Shown in pieces: positions 1 to 8,631 of a DNA stretch of 64,000 nucleotides (the stretch's first letter is position 1; each line of letters begins with the position of its first letter). The notes under the pieces were generated by a model. It made no database searches and had not been told where the DNA came from. It saw nothing but the letters and a program-made list of their open reading frames with translations. Origin of the DNA: Acinetobacter marinus (GTDB taxonomy: Bacteria; Pseudomonadota; Gammaproteobacteria; Pseudomonadales; Moraxellaceae); assembly GCF_900096915.1 (NCBI RefSeq), contig NZ_FMYK01000003.1:248001-312000 (forward strand), written 5' to 3'. A program made the position numbers and the translations under genes.

Positions 1-1
1 G

Positions 2-103
2 TTTTTAATCGAATTTCAAAATAGTGAATGGTATCCGCTGTTGCAAGATGCCTTTCAACAGCAGGATGATTCACCAGTCATTTTGCCCGATGATTCTGTT
101 TGA
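2..103 (+). CDS. C-terminal end of an unidentified protein (cut by window edge)
   Basis: An open frame enters from the left edge and ends at TGA 101-103, giving 33 codons of the C-terminus, ending in VILPDDSV. The composition looks protein-like (acidic, Gln-rich tail). I do not recognise the family and the start lies outside the window. It is convergent with the bcp gene on the other strand. Confidence 0.45.
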   Translation, partial: FLIEFQNSEWYPLLQDAFQQQDDSPVILPDDSV

Positions 104-221
104 ATAGAGTTTTAAGCCTAAACTACTACACATAAAGATTGACTGGCAAAACTCACATTAAGCAACAATAGTAATAGGTATTTTTTAAACTCAGGTTGAG
201 ATTGCTGAGATAGTATTTTTA

Positions 222-254
222 ACGCCATCAGTTGCCTTTGGCGACTGATGGCGT
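222..254. repeat. Inverted repeat between convergent genes
   Basis: ACGCCATCAGT at 222-232 is matched by its exact complement ACTGATGGCGT at 244-254, an 11-bp stem. It lies between two convergent genes and may help end transcription, but there is no clean T tract directly after it on either strand. Confidence 0.5.
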
Positions 255-261
255 GTTAGGT

Positions 262-285
262 TTTAGGGGGCTAACGCCCCCTAAA
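262..285 (-). terminator. Hairpin downstream of bcp
   Basis: TTTAGGGGGC (262-271) and GCCCCCTAAA (276-285) form a 10-bp GC-rich stem with a 4-nt loop, ten bases past the bcp stop codon. The U tract is weak on both strands, so the terminator role is inferred from position and stem strength. Confidence 0.45.
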
Positions 286-294
286 GCCCCCAAT

Positions 295-762
295 TTAAGC
301 ACTTTGTAACTGCTTAATTTCTTCTAAAATCATTTCGGCATGACCTGAGGCTTTGACTTTGCGGAAGCTGGCTTTGAGTTCGCCGTTGTGGAAAATAAAG
401 GTCGAGCGCTCAATGCCCATGACTTTTTTACCATACATGTTCTTTTCTTTGATCACGTCAAAGTGCTGACAAAGTTTTTCATCAGGATCGCTGATCAAGC
501 TAAAGTTAATGTCTTGCTTTTCAGTAAAGCGTTCGTGGCTTTTGATTGAATCACGAGATACACCGAAGATTTGCACGCCAAGTTTGGCAAAGTCATCTTT
601 AAATTGGCTAAATTCATTGGCTTGTGTGGTACAACCAGGCGTTGAATCTTTAGGATAAAAATAAATAATTAGCCAATCGTTAATGTCACTTAAGTTAATC
701 TCGCCTTGGGTGCTTTCAAGCGCGTAGTTGGGTAATTGAATTTGTTCTATTTGATCTGCCAT
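295..762 (-). CDS. bcp: Thioredoxin-dependent thiol peroxidase, Bcp/PrxQ type
   Basis: A 155-residue peroxiredoxin of the BCP/PrxQ family, a cytoplasmic enzyme that reduces hydrogen peroxide and organic hydroperoxides using thioredoxin. The active-site stretch FYPKDSTPGCTTQANEF holds the peroxidatic cysteine at C44. Escherichia coli Bcp has its resolving cysteine five residues further on; here that position is N49. The only other cysteine is in the LCQHF segment, so this protein may act as a 1-Cys enzyme or use a different resolving partner. Length is normal for the family. It is followed by a strong hairpin and appears to be transcribed alone. Confidence 0.93.
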   Translation of the reverse strand: MADQIEQIQLPNYALESTQGEINLSDINDWLIIYFYPKDSTPGCTTQANEFSQFKDDFAKLGVQIFGVSRDSIKSHERFTEKQDINFSLISDPDEKLCQHFDVIKEKNMYGKKVMGIERSTFIFHNGELKASFRKVKASGHAEMILEEIKQLQSA

Positions 763-860
763 GTGAAGTTCTCTTTCAAAATTTGATGTTGCTCTGATCT
801 TAGCATTTATCCAGATGATAAATCCTTGAACAATACATTCTTGCTATAAATTCAAGTAAT

Positions 861-886
861 AAAAAAGCCTGCAAGTGCAGGCTTTT
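861..886 (-). terminator. Rho-independent terminator of the small secreted protein gene
   Basis: AGCCTGCA (866-873) and TGCAGGCT (876-883) form an 8-bp stem. Read on the minus strand it is followed by a run of six T. It lies 13 bases past the stop codon of the 899-1273 gene. Confidence 0.8.
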
Positions 887-898
887 GTTCACGAAAAA

Positions 899-1273
899 TT
901 ATTTCTTTTTCGCTTGTGCTGATTGAGCAGCAGTTTGTACTTTTTTGATCAAGTCTGCGCCAGCACAGGTATTCATATATTGTTCAGTGCGTTTAACCAC
1001 GCCAACTGTACGTGGATCTTTTTTCGCATTGATTGCGCTTTGGATTTCCCATTCGTCTGCATTGGTCATTTTCGCTTGGCTATCAATAGTACATTTACAG
1101 AACTTTGATGCTTCAGAAGTCGACAATACTTTGGCATTGGTGAACGAAGTTTGGCAATTTTTTTCAAGATCGCCACGGATGTTGGTACTTTTGCTCAAGT
1201 CAGCTGCATAAGTTTGGCTAGCCAAAGCAGCAACGAGGAATGCACCAGCAGTTTTTAACATCATATTTTTCAT
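899..1273 (-). CDS. Small exported cysteine-containing protein, function unknown
   Basis: A 124-residue protein that starts with a classical Sec signal peptide: basic MKNMMLK, a hydrophobic core, then a likely cleavage after SQTYA. The mature part is about 100 residues with four cysteines (one near residue 40, a CKC pair, and one in NTCAGADL), suggesting one or two disulfides in the periplasm. The tail is lysine-rich (AQAKKK). I do not recognise a characterised family. It lies just downstream of queC on the same strand, with its own terminator, so it may be the end of the queE-queC transcript or a separate unit. Confidence 0.8.
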   Translation of the reverse strand: MKNMMLKTAGAFLVAALASQTYAADLSKSTNIRGDLEKNCQTSFTNAKVLSTSEASKFCKCTIDSQAKMTNADEWEIQSAINAKKDPRTVGVVKRTEQYMNTCAGADLIKKVQTAAQSAQAKKK

Positions 1274-1296
1274 AAAGAACCTGTTTTTCTAAAAAA

Positions 1297-1965
1297 TTAA
1301 TTCACGTAACGTGTTGGATCAGCGATCTCAGCTTCAATAAAGCCTTGATGGCGCAAGCGACAGCTATCACACTTACCACATGCCCGACCGTCAGCATCTG
1401 CTTGGTAGCATGATACCGTTTGAGCATAGTCTAACCCATGTTCGACGCCTAAGCGTATGATATTCGCTTTGGATAAATGTAACAGGGGTGTTTCAATTTT
1501 TATCGGATGACCTTCTACACCTGCTTTTGTTGCAAGATTCGCCATTTTTGTAAAGGCATCGATATATTCAGGACGGCAGTCTGGATAGCCAGAGTAATCT
1601 ACCGCATTGACCCCAATCACGATCGCCTGTGCATCTTTGACTTCGGCGAGTGCAAGTGCATAGGACAGAAAAATGGTATTTCGAGCAGGCACATAGGTGA
1701 TGGGAATGCCGTCTTGCAGTTGATCTGGCACATCGAGATTGTGATCGGTGAGGGCAGAGCCACCAATATTGCCAAGGTCGATATTGATAATACGGTGATC
1801 CAGCGCATATTTTTCGGCAATGGTTTTGGCAGCTTCAAGTTCGCTGGTTGAGCGCTGTCCATACATAAAGCTAATCGCATAACAATCATATTGCGATGCA
1901 GCCCAAGCTAGGCAAGTACTTGAATCTAAACCACCTGATAATAAGACTACGGCTCTTTGACGCAT
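1297..1965 (-). CDS. queC: 7-cyano-7-deazaguanine (preQ0) synthase QueC
   Basis: A 222-residue ATP-dependent enzyme that converts 7-carboxy-7-deazaguanine and ammonia to preQ0 in queuosine synthesis. The N-terminal PP-loop SGGLDSST (residues 10-17) binds ATP. Near the C-terminus the cysteines in SCYQADADGRACGKCDSC form the zinc site typical of QueC. Length matches the family (about 220-230). It lies 130 bp downstream of queE on the same strand, and the two enzymes act in consecutive steps. Confidence 0.96.
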   Translation of the reverse strand: MRQRAVVLLSGGLDSSTCLAWAASQYDCYAISFMYGQRSTSELEAAKTIAEKYALDHRIINIDLGNIGGSALTDHNLDVPDQLQDGIPITYVPARNTIFLSYALALAEVKDAQAIVIGVNAVDYSGYPDCRPEYIDAFTKMANLATKAGVEGHPIKIETPLLHLSKANIIRLGVEHGLDYAQTVSCYQADADGRACGKCDSCRLRHQGFIEAEIADPTRYVN

Positions 1966-2095
1966 GCTCCAACCTTAAAATAATACGAATAAATCAGCGA
2001 ACGAGTTTAGCACAATCCTGACTTTGGATTTGCGCAGAAATACAGCAAGGGCGATGCGACTTAGTTGATGAGGAAAAGGTGATAAGGAAAATGGC

Positions 2096-2824
2096 TTAAC
2101 GACCTTTTTCATCTTGCCAAAGCAGTTTGTGCAGTTGTAATTGGAATTTGACAGGTAAATGATCTTCCAAAATCCACTGTGCCAGATTGCGAGCCAGTGG
2201 CGGTAAACGCACATTACCTTCAATGGCAAAGGCAGGCGAGAACCAGACGGTGGAGACTAGATTTGCAAGCTGATGTTGCATGAGAAAATCTTTAGACCAT
2301 TCATAATCAGCACGATCGCTAATCACAAATTTAATCTGATCATGTTGAGTCAAATGTGGATAATTCTCAATCATGTTGCGATGTTGCTCATGGCTAGATG
2401 GTGTTTTGACATCGACAATGCGAGAGACACGGGTATCAACTTTGCTGATGTCTAATGCGCCACTGGTTTCCAATGACACTTTAAAGCCACTATCACACAA
2501 GGTTTTCAGCAAGACCACACAGTTCGGCTGTGCCAGAGGTTCGCCGCCAGTCACGCAGACATATTTGGCATTGTATTGAGAAATTTGCTGGATAATATCG
2601 TCTAAACCAAATCGTGTACCACCATCAAAAGAATAGGTAGTATCACAATACACACAACGTAGGGGACAACCTGTTAAGCGCACGAATACTGTCGGATGAC
2701 CAGCTTCATTGGCTTCACCTTGTAGCGAGTAAAAAATCTCGGTCAGTTTCAGCCCTGCAGCAGGGTCGGTGACAGGAATAGATTGGGTGCGCATAGTTGC
2801 AGTGTTAGATGTCAGTTGATTCAC
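2096..2824 (-). CDS. queE: 7-carboxy-7-deazaguanine synthase QueE
   Basis: A 242-residue radical SAM enzyme that contracts the ring of 6-carboxytetrahydropterin to give 7-carboxy-7-deazaguanine, the step before QueC. The SAM-cluster motif is C53-x3-C57-x2-C60 in TGCPLRCVYCDTTY, followed by the TGGEPL motif near residue 93. The N-terminal 25 residues are variable, and M11 (MRTQSIP) is an alternative start. It is upstream of queC on the same strand. The C-terminal region after residue 190 contains the conserved HxxLWQDEKGR end typical of gammaproteobacterial forms. Confidence 0.95.
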   Translation of the reverse strand: MNQLTSNTATMRTQSIPVTDPAAGLKLTEIFYSLQGEANEAGHPTVFVRLTGCPLRCVYCDTTYSFDGGTRFGLDDIIQQISQYNAKYVCVTGGEPLAQPNCVVLLKTLCDSGFKVSLETSGALDISKVDTRVSRIVDVKTPSSHEQHRNMIENYPHLTQHDQIKFVISDRADYEWSKDFLMQHQLANLVSTVWFSPAFAIEGNVRLPPLARNLAQWILEDHLPVKFQLQLHKLLWQDEKGR

Positions 2825-2931
2825 GAATAAACAGCAGTGGAAAAAATAAGCGAGCTATTCTACCTGAATTTCAGAAAAATAGCTGAGCAATTTCTTTGAT
2901 GTTGTTGGATTGCGTGCTTCATTGAGACGCA

Positions 2932-4152
2932 TTATTCAGATTCATCGGGTTCGATCAACATCAAAATACCTGAATTTAATGCTTCGACGATGAGTTCAAG
3001 CGTTGTTTCTAGATTCGCTGTCTGCTTTGGTAATTCATTTAATAAAAACTGCTCACCATCAGCCAAGGCTTTAAATAGCGATGCTGAATCTGTATCGACT
3101 GGAAATAATTCACCATTTGCCCAAAACTCTAATCTGGTTTCTGGTGTTGTATGTGTATCGTCATTCGCCAGCGTGCGATAGAGCAGCCGATTGGCAGGTT
3201 CAAGCGCAATGCCATAGCCATCATCTGCATAGCTTTGTAATGCTTCGTTGTCGATTTCTTCGGGTTCGGGAATATGTTCGGCATATTTGGCTTCGCTGAT
3301 CAGTGCCATCACCGCCGACTCAAAACCTGCATTATTTTCAATCGCTTGTAAAAGTTGTTGTTTTAATCGGTCTAATTCAAGCTGTGAAATTTCCCCGATG
3401 GCTTGTGGCATACTGCGTTGATCATCATTGATTGGGGTCTTTGTGAGGATTTGATCGGCAAATTGGTCACTGACACGGTCGATCAATTGCGCCTGATTGG
3501 GCATACGAAAGCCAAAAGAAAAAGTCAGACATTCATCTTGTGCTACGCCGTAGTGAGAAAGACGAGGTGGCACGTAAAGCAAATCGCCTGGGGCAAGCAC
3601 TTCATCAAAGTCGACTTGCATTTCTGCAAGTAATTTGAGTGGTTGATTTGGCAAGATTTCAGTGGATTCATCACACCATTGTCCCAGTTGCCAACGGCGA
3701 TGCCCGAAACCTTGCAATAAAAATACATCATAAAAATCAAAATGTTGTCCTACCGATCCACCTTGAGGTGCATAAGACACCATAATGTCATCGCGGCGCC
3801 ACTGCGGAATAAAGGAAAATTGTTTCCATAGCTCAGCAAGCTCTAGTGAATAATGATCAACCGCCTGAACTAACAGCGTCCAGTACGGCGGTAATTTTTT
3901 AAAGTCTTTTGGTGAAAGTGGTGCGTTTTTTACCTGCCATTGCTCGTGGTTTTGACCATGCTGTGTGATTAGACGGGCAGTCACATCCTCATCCAATGCC
4001 AATTCTTTGATGTCATCAGGTTCAAACATGCCGACAATTTCAGGTAGCGCATTGCGTACAAGTAACGGTTTTTTTTGCCAATATTCGGCAAGAAATTGTG
4101 CTGCGCTAATACCGCCTAAAATGGCAAGTGGCTGAGTGGATGGTTTAGACAT
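2932..4152 (-). CDS. roxA: Ribosomal protein uL16 3-hydroxylase (JmjC-type oxygenase RoxA/YcfD)
   Basis: A 406-residue Fe(II)/2-oxoglutarate oxygenase. The cupin/JmjC core has the iron triad H137-x-D139 (in GQHFDFYDVF) and a distal histidine H200 (in PPRLSHYG), which match the order and spacing of E. coli YcfD. YcfD hydroxylates an arginine of ribosomal protein L16. The C-terminal 150 residues match the winged-helix/dimer part of the family. It is slightly longer than YcfD (373). Divergent from putP. Confidence 0.88.
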   Translation of the reverse strand: MSKPSTQPLAILGGISAAQFLAEYWQKKPLLVRNALPEIVGMFEPDDIKELALDEDVTARLITQHGQNHEQWQVKNAPLSPKDFKKLPPYWTLLVQAVDHYSLELAELWKQFSFIPQWRRDDIMVSYAPQGGSVGQHFDFYDVFLLQGFGHRRWQLGQWCDESTEILPNQPLKLLAEMQVDFDEVLAPGDLLYVPPRLSHYGVAQDECLTFSFGFRMPNQAQLIDRVSDQFADQILTKTPINDDQRSMPQAIGEISQLELDRLKQQLLQAIENNAGFESAVMALISEAKYAEHIPEPEEIDNEALQSYADDGYGIALEPANRLLYRTLANDDTHTTPETRLEFWANGELFPVDTDSASLFKALADGEQFLLNELPKQTANLETTLELIVEALNSGILMLIEPDESE

Positions 4153-4462
4153 GAGTGCTTTAATTCAGAGAGATTTGTGGTTATTTTCCCTTGTTCGGGA
4201 TGAGCTTGCAACTTGATCTGGATTCTGATGATTGTTGGAATGGGTTGGTAGCGGGTTGGAATGTGTTTGATGTGTACTTTTGCTGGTTTCGAGATAGGTG
4301 ATTTTGGTCATTTTTCTGAATTGCGATAGACTGTCGCCTTATTTTTGAATGACTTCAGCTACTGTCTGTGTATAGACGTTGTTCATGTATCTTTTGCTGG
4401 GGTGATATGACGTCACCTAATCAGCTTTAAAATTTGTTTAGCGTTAAAAATAGGAACGGTCG
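4153..4462. promoter_or_regulatory. Divergent intergenic region roxA/putP with an inverted repeat
   Basis: 310 bp without a convincing gene; it must hold the promoters of the two divergent genes. GGTGA-N7-TCACC (4401-4417) forms an imperfect dyad 45 bp before the putP start and could be an operator. The putP ribosome binding site AGGA is at 4452-4455. I cannot assign promoter boxes with confidence. Confidence 0.4.
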
Positions 4463-5956
4463 ATGAATGGATTAAACCCAACCGTATTAACCTTTATTTT
4501 ATATATTGTGTTGATGATTGCGATAGGCGTGTATGCTTACCGTGCAACCAAAGATTATTCAGATTATATTTTGGGTGGACGAAGTTTTGGCAGTTTAGTC
4601 ACTGCATTTTCGGCAGGGGCGTCGGATATGAGTGGCTGGTTACTCATGGGGTTGCCTGGGGCAATTTATTTGTCTGGGCTAAGTGAAGCGTGGATCGGCA
4701 TTGGTTTGGTGATCGGTGCTTGGCTAAATTGGTTATTGGTCGCTGGTCGCCTGCGTATTCAGACCGAGGTACAGCATAATGCCATGACCTTACCTGATTA
4801 TTTTACCCATCGTTTTGATGATCATCGCAAAATTCTGCGGGTATCTTCTGCGTTGATTATTCTGATTTTCTTCTCGATCTACTGTGCATCAGGCATGGTG
4901 GCAGGCGCACGATTGTTTGAAAGCCTGTTTCAGATGGACTATAGCACGGCGCTTTGGCTCAGTGCTTGTGCCACGATTATTTATGTCACCATCGGTGGGT
5001 TTTTAGCGATTAGTTGGACAGATACTTTCCAAGCAGGATTGATGTTATTCGCCTTGCTCGTCACGCCACTGTTTGCTTATCTTGTGATCACCGATAATGG
5101 TGGCGATGTCATGCATTATGTCCAAGCTGCCCGACCTGAAGCGATGGATATGATTCAGAATTTAAGCTGGATTGCGATCATGTCCTCTATGGCATGGGGG
5201 CTGGGCTATTTTGGTCAGCCACATATCTTGGTTCGATTTATGGCGGCAGATTCGGTCAAAACCATTCCAATGGCACGCCGTATCGGCATGTCGTGGATGA
5301 TTATTTGTTTGTTGGGTTCAGTCGGTATCGGTTTCTTTGGGATTGCATTTTTTCAAGCCAATCCAACACTTGCTGCGCCTGTCACCGAAAACTCGGAAAC
5401 GGTATTTTTGCAATTGACCCAGATTTTATTTAATCCGTGGGTTGCTGGGGTAATTTTGGCGGCATTCTTGGCGGCTGTGATGAGTACTTTAAGTAGTCAA
5501 TTGTTGCTGTGTTCGACCACGATTACTGAAGATTTTTACAAAGTCTTTATCCGTAAAGGGGCATCGCAAAACGAACTGATTTGGGTTGGACGGATCATGG
5601 TGGTGGCAATCGCTGTCTTGGCTATTACTATGGCAAGTGATCCTGAAAGTAAAGTGCTTGGCTTGGTATCTTATGCTTGGGCTGGCTTTGGCGCTGCATT
5701 TGGTCCATTGATTTTATTGTCACTGATGTGGAAGCGCATGACTTTATCAGGTGCGATTACAGGCATGATCGTCGGTGCAGTCACAGTGATTGTCTGGAAA
5801 AATTACTTTGCAACAACAGGTGTCTATGAAATTATTCCTGGATTTATACTATCCATGCTGACCATTGTGGTGGTGAGCTTGTGTTCTAAAGCGCCATCGC
5901 CTGCCACATTGGCTCGCTTTGACGAAGCTGAACGTATCTATCAACAACACTCTTAA
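4463..5956 (+). CDS. putP: Sodium/proline symporter PutP
   Basis: A 497-residue inner-membrane protein of the sodium:solute symporter family. The N-terminus (hydrophobic TM1, then DYILGGRSFGSLVTAFSAGA) and the SDMSGWLLMGLPGA segment are signatures of PutP, which imports proline with sodium. About 13 membrane segments can be seen. Length matches E. coli PutP (502). An AGGA ribosome binding site lies 8 bp before ATG 4463. No putA is in the window, so proline catabolism is encoded elsewhere. Confidence 0.93.
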   Translation: MNGLNPTVLTFILYIVLMIAIGVYAYRATKDYSDYILGGRSFGSLVTAFSAGASDMSGWLLMGLPGAIYLSGLSEAWIGIGLVIGAWLNWLLVAGRLRIQTEVQHNAMTLPDYFTHRFDDHRKILRVSSALIILIFFSIYCASGMVAGARLFESLFQMDYSTALWLSACATIIYVTIGGFLAISWTDTFQAGLMLFALLVTPLFAYLVITDNGGDVMHYVQAARPEAMDMIQNLSWIAIMSSMAWGLGYFGQPHILVRFMAADSVKTIPMARRIGMSWMIICLLGSVGIGFFGIAFFQANPTLAAPVTENSETVFLQLTQILFNPWVAGVILAAFLAAVMSTLSSQLLLCSTTITEDFYKVFIRKGASQNELIWVGRIMVVAIAVLAITMASDPESKVLGLVSYAWAGFGAAFGPLILLSLMWKRMTLSGAITGMIVGAVTVIVWKNYFATTGVYEIIPGFILSMLTIVVVSLCSKAPSPATLARFDEAERIYQQHS

Positions 5957-6013
5957 TGTATAGACAATGATTGTTGATGTGGATTTTAAATACTTAAGTA
6001 TTTTCCAACATAG

Positions 6014-6050
6014 CAAAAAAACAGCCTGATCATTGTCAGGCTGTTTTTTT
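6014..6050. terminator. Bidirectional terminator between putP and the stomatin gene
   Basis: ACAGCCTGA (6021-6029) pairs with TCAGGCTGT (6036-6044). The stem is flanked by seven A on the left and a T run on the right, so it can end transcription from both convergent genes. Confidence 0.85.
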
Positions 6051-6079
6051 ATGGCTTGCTGTGTATTGATGCAGGTAGA

Positions 6080-6919
6080 TTATGAACGTCCCATCACACC
6101 TTTGATGGTATTCATCAAGTCGGCAGGCAATACCACGGTTTTGGCATTATTTGATTTCGACATATCTTGCATGGCTTTGACATATTGTTCACCAAGCAAA
6201 TACGCCACAGGGATTTCTTTATCACCAATTGCACTGGTGACCAATCCAATCGCTTCTTGTGATGCACGTGCCAGTACCACTTGCGCTTCAGCATCACGTT
6301 TTGAGGCTTCCAAACGACCATCTGCTTCTAGGATCGCCGCTTGTTTTTCACCATCCGCTTTGGTCACAGTCGCACGACGTTGACGTTCTGCGGCTGCTTG
6401 TGCTTCCATCGCAGACTGCATGGTTGGTGATGGTTTAATGTCTTGGATTTCCACGGTTTTTAGGGTGATGCCCCAATCGGCAATATCATCAGAAATCGCC
6501 GCTTTGAGTTTGGCTTTGATATGATCACGAGAGGACAGTGCATCATCGAGATTCATCTCACCCACGATTGAACGAAGCGAGGTTTGCACCAGATTCTGAA
6601 TCGCCCAAGTATAGTCTTCAATCCCGTACACCGCTTTTTCTGGTGTGGTGATGTTGATATAGGACACCGCATTCATGATCAGCACCGCATTATCGAGGGT
6701 AATCACTTCTTGAGAGGGAATGTCGAGTACGATGTCTTTGGTGGTGACTTTAAACGCCACCTTATCCATAAATGGAATGATCCAGTTGATGCCTGGGGTG
6801 AGGGTACTGTTATATTTTCCCCAGCGCTGTACGATATATTTAAAACCTTGTGGTACAATCGCCACCATGTTGTAGGCAGCGATTGCCGCCAGTACCACTA
6901 AAATAATTGCAAATTCCAT
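6080..6919 (-). CDS. qmcA: SPFH/stomatin-like membrane protein (QmcA type)
   Basis: A 279-residue protein with a single N-terminal membrane segment (residues 2-20) followed by a Band-7/SPFH domain: VPQGFKYIVQRWGKYN, then TLTPGINWIIPFMD. An Ala/Glu/Arg-rich coiled coil (EAQAAAERQRRATVTKADGE) follows, as in slipins and E. coli QmcA. These proteins form large oligomeric rings in the membrane. It is slightly shorter than QmcA (305). It lies 68 bp downstream of an NfeD gene, the usual partner. Confidence 0.9.
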   Translation of the reverse strand: MEFAIILVVLAAIAAYNMVAIVPQGFKYIVQRWGKYNSTLTPGINWIIPFMDKVAFKVTTKDIVLDIPSQEVITLDNAVLIMNAVSYINITTPEKAVYGIEDYTWAIQNLVQTSLRSIVGEMNLDDALSSRDHIKAKLKAAISDDIADWGITLKTVEIQDIKPSPTMQSAMEAQAAAERQRRATVTKADGEKQAAILEADGRLEASKRDAEAQVVLARASQEAIGLVTSAIGDKEIPVAYLLGEQYVKAMQDMSKSNNAKTVVLPADLMNTIKGVMGRS

Positions 6920-6987
6920 ATTTGATTCCTCTTATAAAAATTCTGTATTCATAGCGAAATGTGCCAATCATCTAGCACATCATATGT

Positions 6988-7452
6988 TTATTGTGTGTGG
7001 TGAGGTTGCACCACCAATTGATTGCCTAAAATATCCGTTACCGTCACACGCTCACCCACTGTCACAGGAGCGAGTGTACGACACGTCCATTCATCCGTAC
7101 CCAGCACAGGCATCGGAAAACGCACCACCGCTTCGTTATGTTCTGGCAAAATCTGGATCACCATGCCGACTTGACCAATGGTGGCTTCACGGGACAATCC
7201 CGCTTTGGTGACATCTTTGGATAACGCTGGCTTGGCAAATTTAAACCAAAGCACCATGATCACAGTAGACAACACCACCCAAATGAGAATTTGTGCAGCC
7301 ACAGGCAAGGTTGGAATCAGCCAAACCAATGCACTGATCACCACCGCCGCTAGACCAAACCAAAAAATGGTAAAACTTGGAATAAAAATCTCAAGCACCA
7401 TCAAGATCAAGCCAAAGATGAGCCAGTGCCAAGGTTCAATATAATAATTCAT
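6988..7452 (-). CDS. NfeD family membrane protein (short form, YbbK-like)
   Basis: A 154-residue protein with three to four hydrophobic segments in its first 75 residues, then an OB-fold soluble domain (residues 85-150; VGMVIQILPEHNEAVVRFP, ending VTDILGNQLVV). This is the short NfeD type that lacks the ClpP-like protease domain. NfeD and stomatin-like proteins are almost always encoded together and the OB domain is thought to bind the SPFH ring, so these two genes probably form one operon. Confidence 0.88.
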   Translation of the reverse strand: MNYYIEPWHWLIFGLILMVLEIFIPSFTIFWFGLAAVVISALVWLIPTLPVAAQILIWVVLSTVIMVLWFKFAKPALSKDVTKAGLSREATIGQVGMVIQILPEHNEAVVRFPMPVLGTDEWTCRTLAPVTVGERVTVTDILGNQLVVQPHHTQ

Positions 7453-7515
7453 GGGTGAAATCCCTTTTATGAAAATGATTTTTATTCATCATAGCCGAAA
7501 ATGTCATGAAACGTC

Positions 7516-8454
7516 TTAAAATTTGGCTTTCGGTGGTGCTAAAAAAGCCTGCGGTGATTGTTTAAATTCGGCGATGATTTTCTTGATCTTTGGCATTTGT
7601 TTCTGCGCAGCACGTTCACCTTCCAAGATCGACTCGTTACGTGCTGCAAGATCGAGCACACCGAGATGACCGATTTCAGGTTGAATCACTACATCTGCTT
7701 GTTTCAGTTCATTGTTAATGCTTTGCTGACCCATGATATTAATGGTCTGATCGAGCAAGCCCCACAGACTCATCGACTTGGCATTTTTTGGACGGGCAGA
7801 AATATCTACGGCAATCACAAGATCAGCACCCATACTTTTGGCAGTGCTCACAGGAATCGGACTGACCAAGCCACCGTCGACATATTTTTTCCCACCGATG
7901 GTTGCGGGTACAAAGACATTGGGAATACTGCATGAGGCACGTACTGCCTGTCCTGCGTTACCTTTGATAAATTCAGTTTTCTTACCAGTATTGAGCTCTG
8001 TAGCGACTGCGGCAAAGCGTTTTGGAAATTGCTGAATGGCTTTGTTACCGACTTGGCGATTGACATAATCTTGTAGTTTTTGCCCCACCACAAAGCCCTG
8101 ACGACTGAGCGTCAGATCACGAATGTCGGACTCTTCCAGTTTCAGCGCAATTTCTTGCAGTTGATATGGGGTTTTGCCTGAAGCGTAAATACTGCCAACA
8201 AAGCTCCCCGCACTCGTACCCGTCACGATTTTGGCTTTGATGCCATGTGATTCGAGCACTTTAATCACACCGATGTGCGCAAAACCTTTAGCACCACCGC
8301 CACCCAGCGCAATCGCAATCACAGGTTCACGGGCTTTTTGTACAGGGGTTGGGTTAGGTTTTTTATTGCCAAAATCACAGGCGCTGATGGCAATACTCAG
8401 GCTAGAAATGGTGGCTAATTTGAGCAGGTTGGATTGCGTAAGGATATTTATCAT
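7516..8454 (-). CDS. Patatin-like phospholipase lipoprotein (RssA/YchK-like)
   Basis: A 312-residue patatin-family esterase. The oxyanion loop is GGGGAKGFAHIG, the nucleophile motif is GTSAG (G-x-S-x-G), and the catalytic aspartate is in VDGGLVSPIPV, all in the expected order. I chose the ATG at 8454 because the protein then begins with a lipoprotein signal ending in the lipobox SIAISAC; the frame stays open 15 codons further (to 8499), but that would bury the signal. It is therefore likely a membrane-anchored lipase or esterase. The substrate cannot be told from sequence. Confidence 0.88.
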   Translation of the reverse strand: MINILTQSNLLKLATISSLSIAISACDFGNKKPNPTPVQKAREPVIAIALGGGGAKGFAHIGVIKVLESHGIKAKIVTGTSAGSFVGSIYASGKTPYQLQEIALKLEESDIRDLTLSRQGFVVGQKLQDYVNRQVGNKAIQQFPKRFAAVATELNTGKKTEFIKGNAGQAVRASCSIPNVFVPATIGGKKYVDGGLVSPIPVSTAKSMGADLVIAVDISARPKNAKSMSLWGLLDQTINIMGQQSINNELKQADVVIQPEIGHLGVLDLAARNESILEGERAAQKQMPKIKKIIAEFKQSPQAFLAPPKAKF

Positions 8455-8631
8455 TTTAACAAGTGAGAATAAATGAAAAGGATTGTACTCATAGTACATT
8501 TATTTTGAGTGATACCAAAGAGCAAACATTGTAAGCAATACTGTCGTCAGTCAACAGAGCTGAATAAGCTGTGTTTAGAATATTTTTTGATGTTGAGCAC
8601 TGATAAACGCTGTGATTTCAATCGAAAAAAC

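Noticed and set aside
1975..2229. An 84-codon minus-strand frame overlapping queE
   Set aside because: Lies mostly inside queE in another frame and has no protein-like pattern.
6584..6901. A 105-codon plus-strand frame opposite the stomatin-like gene
   Set aside because: A shadow of the real gene on the other strand; no ribosome binding site or family signal.
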